From positions 1-64,000 of the forward strand of contig CAZEJB010000010.1 of NCBI GenBank assembly GCA_964512635.1: 64,000 bases of DNA. The letters run 5' to 3'. The notes beneath the pieces are model-generated. The model had not been told where the DNA came from, did no database searches, and worked only from the letters and a program-made list of their open reading frames with translations. Below are positions 25,007-33,963 of this stretch, piece after piece (the stretch's first letter is position 1; each line of letters starts with the position of its first letter). The translations under genes and the position numbers were made by a program. The stretch comes from JADZFO01 sp964512635 (GTDB lineage: Bacteria > 4484-113 > JAFGCY01).

Positions 25007-25668
25007 ACCGCCGGCAGCAGCTTTTCGATACCGGCGAATTCCGCCGGGCGGGCGCCCAGGCGGTCGAGGCCGGCGAGGTCGCTGTAGCACTGCTGATAGC
25101 GCTGGGCCTTGAGGTCGACCTTCAGCTTCAGCCGCCAGATATCGGCGTTGTCCGGGTCATAGTCCACGGCCGCGGCCAGGCTGTCCGAGGCCACGCGATA
25201 TTCCCCGCGCCGGGCGCAGGTCAGGGCGTAGTTGAACAGCTCCTTCGCACTGCGGCGGTTACGCTCAACGAGCCCGGTCAGGCGGCTGATTTCTGCCGCC
25301 AGCTCGGGGGGCAGCTTCGCGCTCAGCGCGCGGGCCGAGTCCCACTGCCGCTTGCTGACCGCCAGGCGCGCGGCCAGCTCCCAGTACTGCGGCCCCGGTT
25401 CGGGGATCAGCTGCGGCAGGCGCGCCACAACCTCCTCGGCCAGGTCGTCATCCCCGCGCGAGAGCATCTCGGCCGCCAGGGTCAGTAGCTCAGCGGCCCG
25501 GCCGGCGAGGCTGACATAGGGCGTCAGGTCCGTATCGCAGTGCGGGCAGCGCGGGCTGGGCGAGGCCAGCAGGCTGTCGTCAAGGGTCCCGCGGCAGACC
25601 GGGCAGGCGTCGAAGTCCACCAGCGGCCGCGGGCCCGCAAGCTTCTGGCTGGCCGCAGTTGAACTCAA
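25003..25668 (-). CDS. Zinc-ribbon / TPR-like protein of the dnaK operon
   Basis: The 221-residue product has an N-terminal zinc ribbon (CPVC...CPHC, residues ~22-47) and then helical repeats that read as TPRs (ELFNYALTCARRGEYRVASDSL followed by AAVDYDPDNADIWRLKLKV, and flanking pairs). The only start is TTG 25668, placed directly after the dnaK TAG with GGGGGA six bases upstream, so it is translationally coupled to dnaK. It is probably cytoplasmic and may link the Hsp70 to clients; that is inference from position. Its stop codon lies in a repeat palindrome. Confidence 0.7.
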   Translation of the reverse strand: MSSTAASQKLAGPRPLVDFDACPVCRGTLDDSLLASPSPRCPHCDTDLTPYVSLAGRAAELLTLAAEMLSRGDDDLAEEVVARLPQLIPEPGPQYWELAARLAVSKRQWDSARALSAKLPPELAAEISRLTGLVERNRRSAKELFNYALTCARRGEYRVASDSLAAAVDYDPDNADIWRLKLKVDLKAQRYQQCYSDLAGLDRLGARPAEFAGIEKLLPAV

Positions 25669-27414
25669 CTACATCCCCCAGTCGGAGAGGAAGACGCTGG
25701 CCTTGTCGACCAGGCCTTCGACAGTGTCCTCGTCGTTGTCCTTGATCGAGTGCTCGAGGTCCTCGATCATGCTGCGCAGGCGGGACTGCTCGATCTCACT
25801 CATCTTCTTCGCGCCGTCGGAAGCCATCTTCTCCAGCGTGCGGAGCTTCTCGTAGAGGCCCTGGGCCTCGAAGAAGAGCTTGCCGCGTTCGCGCTGGGCG
25901 ATCATCGAACCGCCCATGCGGGCGACATCGCGCTCGGCGGTGGAGATGTCCTCTTCCGTCAGGCGGCTCTTGGAGGCCTTGATGGTGATGCCCTTGGCCA
26001 TGCCGGTGGCGCGGTCCTTGGCGGTGACCTTCACGATGCCGTTAACGTCGTAGTCGAAGGAGACCTCGACCAGGCTTTCGCCGCGGCCGGCGGAGGTGAT
26101 GCCCTTGAGCACGAACTCGCCGAGGCTGGTGTCCTCCGCGGCCCGCGGGCTCTCACCCTGCAGGACGTGGATCAGGGCCTCGGTCTGGCCGTCGACCGTG
26201 GTCTTATAGATGCTCTTGCGCGAGCAGGGGATCGAGGTGTTGCGCGGGATGATCGGGCTGAACTTGCCGCCTTCGGTCTCGATGCCGAGGGTGAAGGGGG
26301 CGACGTCAACAATGACCAGCTCTTCGAGGTGGCCACGCTTGATGCCCGCCTGGATCGCGGCGCCCATGCCAACGCACTCTTCCGGGTTGATGTCGCGGTA
26401 GGGTTCCTTGCTGGTGATGTTCTTCACCAGGCGCTGCACCGCAGGCGTGCGGGTCATACCACCGACCAGCACCACGGCGTCAAGCTGGTCCGCGGACAGG
26501 TTGGCGTCGCGCAGCGAGAGCTCGACGGGCGCGAGGGTCTGGTCGATCAGGTCCTGCACCAGGTCTTCATACTTGGCGCGGGTCAGGGTTTCGTTCAGGT
26601 GCAGCGGCTCGTCGCCGCCGGTATACAGGAAGGGCAGGTTGATCGTGGTCTCGAGCAGGCTCGACAGGTCGATCTTGGCGTTTTCCGCGGCTTCCTTCAT
26701 GCGCTGCATGATCGCGCGCTGCTGGCTGACATCGGAGATGGTCCGCAGGTCGATCTTTTCCTTGGCCTTGAACTGGTCGATCAGCCATTCCACGACGCGG
26801 TAGTCGAAGTCGTCGCCGCCGAGGTTGTTGTTGCCGGTCGTGGCCAGCACCTTGAAGGCGCCTTCCACCTGGCGGATGATCGAGACATCGAAGGTACCGC
26901 CGCCGAGGTCGAAGACCAGGATGGTGCGGTTTTCCTGCTTGTCGAAACCATAGGCCAGCGCGGCGGCGGTGGGCTCGTTCAGGATGCGCTCAACCTTGAA
27001 GCCGGCGATTTCACCGGCGTCCTTGGTGGCCTGGCGCTGGGCATCGGTGAAGTAGGCCGGGACGGTGATGATCGCTTCATCAACGATGTCGTTGAGGAAG
27101 GTCTCGGCGTCCAGCTTGAGCTTCTTGAGGATGACCGCGCTGATTTCCTGCGGGCTGAACTCCTTGTCGCCAATGGCGATACGGCGGTCCGAGCCCATCA
27201 AGCGCTTGATGCTGGTAATGGTGCGGTCGGGGTTCGCGACGGCCTGGTTCTTGGCCGGCTCGCCCACGAGCAGTTCGCCGGTCTCGGTGAAACCGACCAC
27301 TGACGGGGTGATAAAGCGGCCGCGCTCATTGGGGATAAGGGTAGGCTGGCCATCAATGATGGCCGCCACCAATGAGTTGGTGGTACCCAGGTCAATACCC
27401 ACGATGTGTCCCAT
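25669..27414 (-). CDS. dnaK: Hsp70 chaperone DnaK, short form
   Basis: This is an ATP-driven cytoplasmic chaperone. The ATPase domain is intact: phosphate loop GIDLGTTNS at the N-terminus, FDLGGGTFDVS, and VVLVGGMTRTPAV. The substrate domain follows, with the linker/beta region EELVIVDVAPFTLGIE and TKD-type strands. At 581 residues it is 50-60 shorter than the typical DnaK: the helical lid is abbreviated and there is no acidic EEVD-like tail (it ends FLSDWGM). AGGAG lies five bases before ATG 27414. It follows grpE by 47 nt. The lid shortening suggests an altered client range or a dedicated Hsp70. Confidence 0.95.
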   Translation of the reverse strand: MGHIVGIDLGTTNSLVAAIIDGQPTLIPNERGRFITPSVVGFTETGELLVGEPAKNQAVANPDRTITSIKRLMGSDRRIAIGDKEFSPQEISAVILKKLKLDAETFLNDIVDEAIITVPAYFTDAQRQATKDAGEIAGFKVERILNEPTAAALAYGFDKQENRTILVFDLGGGTFDVSIIRQVEGAFKVLATTGNNNLGGDDFDYRVVEWLIDQFKAKEKIDLRTISDVSQQRAIMQRMKEAAENAKIDLSSLLETTINLPFLYTGGDEPLHLNETLTRAKYEDLVQDLIDQTLAPVELSLRDANLSADQLDAVVLVGGMTRTPAVQRLVKNITSKEPYRDINPEECVGMGAAIQAGIKRGHLEELVIVDVAPFTLGIETEGGKFSPIIPRNTSIPCSRKSIYKTTVDGQTEALIHVLQGESPRAAEDTSLGEFVLKGITSAGRGESLVEVSFDYDVNGIVKVTAKDRATGMAKGITIKASKSRLTEEDISTAERDVARMGGSMIAQRERGKLFFEAQGLYEKLRTLEKMASDGAKKMSEIEQSRLRSMIEDLEHSIKDNDEDTVEGLVDKASVFLSDWGM

Positions 27415-27461
27415 TGCTTCTCCTGATCGCCCGGCCGCTTGGCGCGTGCCGTGCAGATTTC

Positions 27462-28232
27462 TTATGCTCCCTGTTGGGTGTTCTTGACCACCGCCACCTG
27501 CGCCGTCCGGAATACCTGGCCGTTCCAGGTATAGCCTTTCAGCAGAACGCGGCTGATGCTGCCATCCGCCTTGCCCTCGCTGGCTTCGGTTCCCATCGCC
27601 AGATGCAGGTGCGGATCAAAGGCTTCACCAACCTCCATCACCTTAAGCCCGGCCTTGACCATCGCGCTCAGCAGCAGGTCATAGACGCTGCGGAATCCCC
27701 GCACCAGACCATCACTGAGCGAGCTGGGCTGCCGCTCCATCATTTCAAAGACCCTGTCCAGGGCATCCACCACATCCAGCAGGTCCTTGAGCATGCGCTT
27801 GATCCGCGCATCCTCCTCGCTGCGGTTTAGAACCTCAGACAAGGGACGCAGTTTCATTTCGAGCCCGCGCAGCTGCTCGGCCATCTTGTCGAGGCCAATG
27901 GCCTCGATGGCCGGCATGCGCAGCTGCTCCACGCCCCGCGTGAGGCGGTAAAGCTCGCCGCGAACCCGCGTCAGATCTGCTGTCAAAGTGGTCAGATTGG
28001 CCCAGGCCTCACTGGCCAGATCCGGCCGCTGCGCGCTTGCAGGCTGCCCGTCTTCAGACGCAGCAGACTGCCGGCCCGCTGCCAGCCCCGAGTGAAGATT
28101 ATAGTAATGCTCAGAATCGAAGTCAATTTTGGCCGCCAGCTCAGCCAGCTCGCGGGCCTGCTGGCCGGCGGATTCGACGCGGGGACGCTGACGCCACCAG
28201 CTTGCGGCCTGCGGCCGCCCTGCAGTGCTCAT
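27462..28232 (-). CDS. grpE: GrpE-type nucleotide exchange factor with a long N-terminus
   Basis: The last ~150 residues match GrpE: a long helix (EEDARIKRMLKDLLDVVDALDR), then a four-helix part and the beta wing with GEAFDPHLHLAMGTE and GYTWNGQVFRTAQVAVVKN. GrpE releases ADP from DnaK. The first ~100 residues are not typical and include WWRQRPRVESAG and a helical stretch. ATG 28232 overlaps the stop of the upstream TPR gene as ATGA, so the two are translationally coupled, and dnaK follows. Confidence 0.92.
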   Translation of the reverse strand: MSTAGRPQAASWWRQRPRVESAGQQARELAELAAKIDFDSEHYYNLHSGLAAGRQSAASEDGQPASAQRPDLASEAWANLTTLTADLTRVRGELYRLTRGVEQLRMPAIEAIGLDKMAEQLRGLEMKLRPLSEVLNRSEEDARIKRMLKDLLDVVDALDRVFEMMERQPSSLSDGLVRGFRSVYDLLLSAMVKAGLKVMEVGEAFDPHLHLAMGTEASEGKADGSISRVLLKGYTWNGQVFRTAQVAVVKNTQQGA

Positions 28233-31200
28233 AGGATTGTCCAGTCGGGGATCTTGAAGCTGATCGCCATCAGTTCATCCAGCGGCTTGATGGCCGCGGC
28301 TTCATCGATCGGCTGGGGCTTGAGCTGCTGGAAGTCGGGCGGCGGGATTGTCGCCGGCAGGTCAAGCCGCTCGAAGCTGATCGCGCCGTCCAGCGGCACC
28401 TTGCTGAGGCGGGTGCGGATGGCGCTCAGATCCAGCGGGTTAAAGGCAAAGAGGTTGATCAGCTCCCGGCGCTCCTGGCTCTTATAGAGGTGCGTGTAGC
28501 TCTCCTCCACCAGCATGAAGTCCTCGGCGTGCCGCTCAGGGTTGAAGATCTTAATCAGGCGGAAGTACTCGCGCTCGATCTGGGCCGCATTGGCGCGCTT
28601 GTCGAGGCTGAGGATCCAGTAGAACTGGTTGGCCTTCTGATAGAAGCTGACGGTGTCCTCGGCGCGGATCTTGGTCAGGTCGTGATCCGGCCGGTTCTTG
28701 GTCAGGGCAAAGGTGCTGAGCGCGCGCTCCAGCATGGAAACCCAGCGGGCCAGATGGGCATTCGCCCGCGGGTTCTTGTTGACCTGCGCCATCCACAGAC
28801 GCGCCAGGCGCTTGTACTGATTGGTGGCCTCGTCGAGGTCATCGAGCAGCAGGATGGCAATAGCGAAGTTCTGGACGATCCAGGGGTTCTCCGGGTCGAA
28901 GTCCAGCGCCTTCTTCCATTCCTCCCGCGCCTGTTTCATCTGGTCCTTGCGCGCGGCCTGGTAGGCGTTGAGGTCCAGCGTGCCGGCATACAGCACCGGC
29001 AGGTCGGGGTTGCGCTCGTCCAGTGCCCGCAGTTCGCCCCAGGTCTGGATCGCCTCCTGGGCATAGCCGGCGTTGAGGAAGGCCAGGCCGATCTCGGTGA
29101 ACTGCCGCAGCTTGAGCGCCGGGTCGGTCTCGCGGGCTTTGCAGATATCCAGCAGCTGCTTCCAGAAGTGGACGGCCATCTCGCGCTTGCCGAGGTGGCT
29201 GTGGGCCTGGCCCAGATACCAGTAGAGCTGCGGATCGTCCGGGCTCTTGAGGACCAGTCGCGACAGCAGTTCGGCGGCGCGGTCATAGAGTCCGTCGTGC
29301 AGCAGCACCGCCACCAGACCGGGGCTGTCGCAGCCCTCGTTGAAAATCACATGCTCAAGGTTGTGCGCACCGGCGACCTCCGGGTCAGCCAGGTAGCACT
29401 TCACAAAGCGCGGGAAGTCGTCATTGCTCAGGTTGCCGCGCTTGGCCAGATCCAACAGCACCTTCCAGGCCTTGTCGGGCTGGTTGTGCTCCATATAGGC
29501 ATAGGCCTGGCTGCGCTGAACCCAGGGGTTGTCGTCGCTCCAGACGATATCGCGGTAGTTGATGATCGCCTTGGCGTAATCCTTCAGCCGGTGATAGGTA
29601 TAGGCCAGCAGGATCTTGGTTTCCATCCGCTTGGGCAGGATGCGCTGAGCGGTGTCAAGCAGATCGGCGGCGCGCTTGAGGTCGCCCTTGAAGAAGGCTT
29701 CCTCGCCATGGCCGTCGAGCACATCGACGATCACCTGGCGCAGCAGGCGGTGGTTGCGGTTGACTTCAACAGCATGCGTCAGCAGGGGCAGGGCCTCGGC
29801 GACCTTGCCTTCCTTCAGCGCACGATGGCCGAGGAAGAACAGCGCAAGACTGAGGAAAAGCTGCTCGGCGCGGCCGTTGGGGTTCTGGCGGAAGATCTCT
29901 TCAAGCTGGTCGCGGGCCGCCTCAAGGCGGCCGAGCTTGAGCATCACGATGCCGCGCTCGATGCGCATCCAGCGCTGGAACTTCTCCAGCGCCGGCTCTT
30001 TAAGCAGCTCGGTATAGCTGTGCAGGGCGCCTTCAAGGTTGCCGTCGAGCTCGTCATTGAGCGCCCAGCGCAGGTCGATCAGGGGCTGAGGCACGCCGTC
30101 GTTCTGGGGAATCGTGCGCAGCAGGCGACCGGCCTCAGCGGGCTCGTACTTCTGCTGGTGCGCGGCCGCCTGCCAGTAGGCACGTTTGCCGGTAAAGCCC
30201 GGCACATTAAGCACCTGCAGGTGCTCAAGGGCCTTGTCCGGCTGGCCTTCCAGCAGGTGGATCTTGACCAGGCGGTAGCGCACGGCGTCCGTCGGGGCCA
30301 GGTTGAAGCTGGCCTGATAAGCCTGCGCCGCCAGCGGGAAGTTGTGGCGCTCGATATAGAAATCGCCGACTTCCTGCAGCAGGTGTTCGCGCTTGTAGCG
30401 CTGGGACAGTTCAATGAAGTGCTCGGGCGAGTGCTCAAAGACCAGCACGCCGAGCTGGACCGGGCTGACGGCGCCGTCGGCGCCGCGCAGTGAGTCTTCC
30501 AGCAGGACCGCGGCAATCTCGGGGTCGGTGCTGAACTTCTCGATTTCAAAGACCTTGCGGTAGACCCGCATCTCAACCGTGCCGCTCTCCGGTGCGCTGC
30601 CGCGCTCCTTGATGATCTCGCTGAGCAGGCGCACCAGGCGCGGGTTGATATCGGGCGTCTTCTCGGTGCGCTCGAAGAGGGCAAAGTAGGCCTGCTGAGC
30701 CTGCTCGCCGCGGCGGCCGGCCGAGAGGAAGCAGTTGGTCAGCGCTTCGTCATAGCCCTTGGCCAGCGGACCGCTGGAGGGCTTGCCGCCGGTGGTGAGG
30801 TAGAGCAGGGTCTCCTGGCTGAAGTCGCCATGGGAAACGCGGATCTCAGCCAGCAGGCGGGCGAGCTGAATCTTGGTGTCGCTGTCAGCGATCGCGAAGG
30901 CGCCGCGGTAGATCTCCTCGGCGGTGTCATCGCGGCGGTCCGCGGCGTGGTAGGCGCGGGCCAGGATCATGGTGATTACCGGATCGGTGGGGCTGTCGAC
31001 CAGGGCTTCCTCATAGATCTTCTGGGCCTGGTCATCAACCCGGGTCAGAGCGGCATAGTGCTGGGCCAGCACGAAGTAGATCCGGCGCTGGGGCCGGTCG
31101 GGCCAGGTGCTGAGGTAGGTCTCATAGACCCGGATGGCGAATTCGTCGTCGCGCTCATTAGCCAGGCAGTGCTCGGACAGGATCAGCACGGCGCGCTTGG

Positions 31201-32224
31201 TAACCAGGCGCTGCTCAAAGGCCAGACTCATGACCTTAATGCTGATGTCGTCGAACTTGCCCTGTTCGGCCAGCGTGTCGGACATGAAAGACAGCATGTC
31301 GCGATCGTAATAGCCCTGGCGGAAGATCGACTGCAGCAGCTTCAGGCGGTCGACGTTTTCGGCCGGGGCCACCAGTACCAGCCCGGCGAGCTTTTTGAGG
31401 CTGTCGTCGGACAGGCGCGGGGCAGTGCCATCCGTTCCCTTGTCCAGAGCAAGCTGGATGTAGGGTACGGTCGGAATGGACAGATCGCCGCGGCCGATAT
31501 AGATCTCGGCGAGCAGGCGCAGTGCTTCAGGATTGGTGCCGGTTTCAACGGCGTCAAGGTAGACCGAAGCCGCGAAGTCGTCGCGGTCGCCTACCGCAAT
31601 CATGCTGTCCAGCAGCACTTCACGCAGGCGGCGGTCGGCCTTGCGGTTCGGGTAAGCCGCGCGATAGATCGCCAGGGACTCGCTGTCGCGGCGGCCTTCC
31701 TTCAGATAGCGGTCAGCCAGCAGGGTCACTCCGTCCTTCCACAGGGGGAAGGCCCGGGCGGTGTCGGTGAGGAAGCTGATGTCGCTGTCGCTGAGGTTTT
31801 CCTGGCGCGTGGCCAGGATGGCCTTGGCGGTCTTGAGCAGCAGGTTCTTCTGGACGGCCTCGGAGGCAGCGGCTGCCCGCAGAATGTCGAAGGCGTCCGG
31901 CTGGGTATAGCCCGCTTCGACAATCTCGGAGGCGATGGCGACCGTCTGGCCGGGCTCTTCAGCCACGGCATCCCGGGCCAATGCCACGGCGTCGGCGGGC
32001 TGCTGCTTGCGCAGCAGGTCGCTGATCAGCTTGCCGCGCAGTTCGCGCAGCAGCTGCAGATCGCCATCGGCGGGCGCTTCGCCCTTTTCCGCCCAAAGTG
32101 TCCGGAACTGCGCCAGCGCTTCCGCAGGTTTACCCTGCTCGAGCAGCTTAAGCGCTGCCTTGATTTTGGGCGCAAGCTTGCCTGCGCCGGCGGGGGCGGA
32201 GAAGAGTTTTCCGAGTATGCTCAT
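28229..32224 (-). CDS. Giant TPR protein with a C-terminal degenerate J-like domain
   Basis: Started at ATG 32224 the protein has 1331 residues; the frame is open up to 32254. Most of it is helical repeats of the TPR type (for example ADRYLKEGRRDSESLAIYRA, YLGQAHSHLGKREMAVHFW). Near the end, FYWILSLDKRANAAQIEREY followed by FRLIKIFNPERH and AEDFMLVEESYTHLYKSQERRE has the length and helix pattern of a J-domain, but the HPD tripeptide that stimulates Hsp70 is replaced by NPE (about 1228-1230). There is no signal peptide. It heads the grpE-dnaK operon, so it is likely a client-binding or scaffold partner of that Hsp70. TATAAT lies 13 nt before the ATG. Confidence 0.8.
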   Translation of the reverse strand: MSILGKLFSAPAGAGKLAPKIKAALKLLEQGKPAEALAQFRTLWAEKGEAPADGDLQLLRELRGKLISDLLRKQQPADAVALARDAVAEEPGQTVAIASEIVEAGYTQPDAFDILRAAAASEAVQKNLLLKTAKAILATRQENLSDSDISFLTDTARAFPLWKDGVTLLADRYLKEGRRDSESLAIYRAAYPNRKADRRLREVLLDSMIAVGDRDDFAASVYLDAVETGTNPEALRLLAEIYIGRGDLSIPTVPYIQLALDKGTDGTAPRLSDDSLKKLAGLVLVAPAENVDRLKLLQSIFRQGYYDRDMLSFMSDTLAEQGKFDDISIKVMSLAFEQRLVTKRAVLILSEHCLANERDDEFAIRVYETYLSTWPDRPQRRIYFVLAQHYAALTRVDDQAQKIYEEALVDSPTDPVITMILARAYHAADRRDDTAEEIYRGAFAIADSDTKIQLARLLAEIRVSHGDFSQETLLYLTTGGKPSSGPLAKGYDEALTNCFLSAGRRGEQAQQAYFALFERTEKTPDINPRLVRLLSEIIKERGSAPESGTVEMRVYRKVFEIEKFSTDPEIAAVLLEDSLRGADGAVSPVQLGVLVFEHSPEHFIELSQRYKREHLLQEVGDFYIERHNFPLAAQAYQASFNLAPTDAVRYRLVKIHLLEGQPDKALEHLQVLNVPGFTGKRAYWQAAAHQQKYEPAEAGRLLRTIPQNDGVPQPLIDLRWALNDELDGNLEGALHSYTELLKEPALEKFQRWMRIERGIVMLKLGRLEAARDQLEEIFRQNPNGRAEQLFLSLALFFLGHRALKEGKVAEALPLLTHAVEVNRNHRLLRQVIVDVLDGHGEEAFFKGDLKRAADLLDTAQRILPKRMETKILLAYTYHRLKDYAKAIINYRDIVWSDDNPWVQRSQAYAYMEHNQPDKAWKVLLDLAKRGNLSNDDFPRFVKCYLADPEVAGAHNLEHVIFNEGCDSPGLVAVLLHDGLYDRAAELLSRLVLKSPDDPQLYWYLGQAHSHLGKREMAVHFWKQLLDICKARETDPALKLRQFTEIGLAFLNAGYAQEAIQTWGELRALDERNPDLPVLYAGTLDLNAYQAARKDQMKQAREEWKKALDFDPENPWIVQNFAIAILLLDDLDEATNQYKRLARLWMAQVNKNPRANAHLARWVSMLERALSTFALTKNRPDHDLTKIRAEDTVSFYQKANQFYWILSLDKRANAAQIEREYFRLIKIFNPERHAEDFMLVEESYTHLYKSQERRELINLFAFNPLDLSAIRTRLSKVPLDGAISFERLDLPATIPPPDFQQLKPQPIDEAAAIKPLDELMAISFKIPDWTIL

Positions 32225-32343
32225 GGGCTGAGGCCTTATTATAGCCTGCCTCAACCCATTTTGGTGGTCTCGAATTAGATGACTAGCTCCTTCCGCGACT
32301 TTGAGTTATAGTAGTTATGAATCCTAGGAACTGGAGTGACAAG

Positions 32344-33273
32344 ATGAAAAATCTGAATCCAGCTGCGAGGTCAATTCTTCTGATCTCTGCGATCGTGTTA
32401 TCTGCGTGCTCAAAGAGTGGCTCAGGAGACGCACGTAACAATGAAAACACTTCAACTCAAGGGAAGCAGGTTGCTCTGAAAAGCCTCGATGATCCGGCGA
32501 ATCCCTTTAAGGGAGATTATGGTGCATGGGATTACTGGGCGGCTGAGAACTTTATAGCGACACCCGAGGCTGAAATAAATCCTGATTTGCTTTCCATTCA
32601 GAGCGATAGAGAGTGGACAATGCGCGTCCAACTTGATGACGAGTTTCACCTCGTTCCAATGTTGACTACCTTGGAGGAAGAACTTAGGTCTGCATCCACT
32701 CCTACCGACCCTGGCTCAATTAACGTTTACTGGGTTTGCAAAGGTGAGATTTCTGAAGAAACTAGAGAAGATTACTATAAAGAAATGCGAAAACTCCAAG
32801 CACTTTACTATCCCAAAGTACCAGTTTGGCTTGCAAAGGTAAGAGAAGTCAGTCACGAAGGAGGTAACGAAGTAGACGATAAGCTGCATTCAGATGATTT
32901 GCGAATTAGATTCATGCCTAATGGAGACATTGTAAGTAACATGTCTTTAGGGCGTGAGTCACTTCCGACCACTGAATATCATCATTATCGATACAATTCT
33001 GAAGGTGTGTATGTCTCAGGAACTAACTCGTCCAACATCATTCATTTGTACAAGGCTGATTTTAATGAACCCGAGTTACATTTGACGGAGTTACCAGGAG
33101 CGCTGTTTGGATATTCTATAGAACAAGGGGCTCAGCAGTTTGATCAAATCTATGATTATGACGGTACAGTGCTGCCAGCAGAGACCAACTGTCGCACCTA
33201 CAGAAGTCAACTCGACGGTGTTGACTATACCTACGAATTTGTGAACGCGCTGTATCTGGGTTCACAGAATTGA
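32344..33273 (+). CDS. Unknown lipoprotein in an AT-rich insert
   Basis: ATG 32344 is chosen because GGAG lies seven bases upstream; the frame opens at 32317. The 309-residue product has a lipobox (IVLSACSK) and then a hydrophilic body without a family I recognise; it includes YYPKVPVWLAKVREVSHEGG and a Tyr/His-rich part (TTEYHHYRYNSEGVYVS). Base composition and codon use are strikingly AT-rich next to the flanking genes, a sign of transfer. It lies on the opposite strand to the heat-shock genes on both sides and is followed after 12 nt by the Cys-rich gene, so the two probably arrived and are expressed together. Confidence 0.65.
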   Translation: MKNLNPAARSILLISAIVLSACSKSGSGDARNNENTSTQGKQVALKSLDDPANPFKGDYGAWDYWAAENFIATPEAEINPDLLSIQSDREWTMRVQLDDEFHLVPMLTTLEEELRSASTPTDPGSINVYWVCKGEISEETREDYYKEMRKLQALYYPKVPVWLAKVREVSHEGGNEVDDKLHSDDLRIRFMPNGDIVSNMSLGRESLPTTEYHHYRYNSEGVYVSGTNSSNIIHLYKADFNEPELHLTELPGALFGYSIEQGAQQFDQIYDYDGTVLPAETNCRTYRSQLDGVDYTYEFVNALYLGSQN

Positions 33274-33285
33274 CGTACTAGTCAC

Positions 33286-33876
33286 ATGTCAGAGTCCGTT
33301 AGAAGAAGGAGTGGGTGGATGTTTTTTGTCAAACTAGCAAGTCTTGTGAGCGGTGTGTTCATCTTCGTAGGTTTTTCAACCTTTGCTGTGGCACAGCATC
33401 AAGAAGTCCCTTATGATCGGTGCTGCCTTTACGAACATAATAAGCAGGTCCATTTCACCGAGCAAAGTAGCATTTACGATTGCCAGTACATTTGTGCTTA
33501 CGGCATAGGATTCTGCAAGACTTACACCCATCCTTCTTGTCCCGGATGCGAGATAAAGTACTGTTTTGTTGCTACTGATATGAACTATACCAAATGGAGT
33601 TGCGAAGAGAGTAATGGTGTGTGCATTCCTTTTGCCGACGGAGTGATTCAGTGTGGGCATTATGGCTCGAAGGAGGAAACGGCAAAACCTGCAACAAAGA
33701 GTGCAAGGCATTCGTGTCCATGTGGAGTGTCTATGTGCGTGGCGTGCCCTACTGAATACAGAGACGAAATGTTGGAGCAGATTAATGATGATAAGAACAA
33801 TTGGCAACTAGGTAATACAATTAGCAGGACTGCGACTTTTTATTGTGATTGCCAATTTGGGTGCGACGAAGTGTGA
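33286..33876 (+). CDS. Exported cysteine-rich protein, unknown
   Basis: The 196-residue product begins with RRRSGWMFFVKLASLVSGVF and a signal-peptide core ending in FAVA-QHQ. The ~155-residue mature part has 18 cysteines, many in pairs (RCC, SCPGC, SCPCG, MCVAC, YCDC), typical of a disulfide-rich or metal-binding extracellular protein. I know no family for it. It shares the AT-rich composition of the lipoprotein gene 12 nt upstream. The even number of cysteines would allow nine disulfides. Confidence 0.6.
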   Translation: MSESVRRRSGWMFFVKLASLVSGVFIFVGFSTFAVAQHQEVPYDRCCLYEHNKQVHFTEQSSIYDCQYICAYGIGFCKTYTHPSCPGCEIKYCFVATDMNYTKWSCEESNGVCIPFADGVIQCGHYGSKEETAKPATKSARHSCPCGVSMCVACPTEYRDEMLEQINDDKNNWQLGNTISRTATFYCDCQFGCDEV

Positions 33877-33963
33877 TTGGCTGAACGCTCCTTTAGAGAG
33901 TGCTGAGGCAGACAGTTGATCGCCACATCAAATTGACATGCATCCTTGTTTGGAAGCGAAGTT

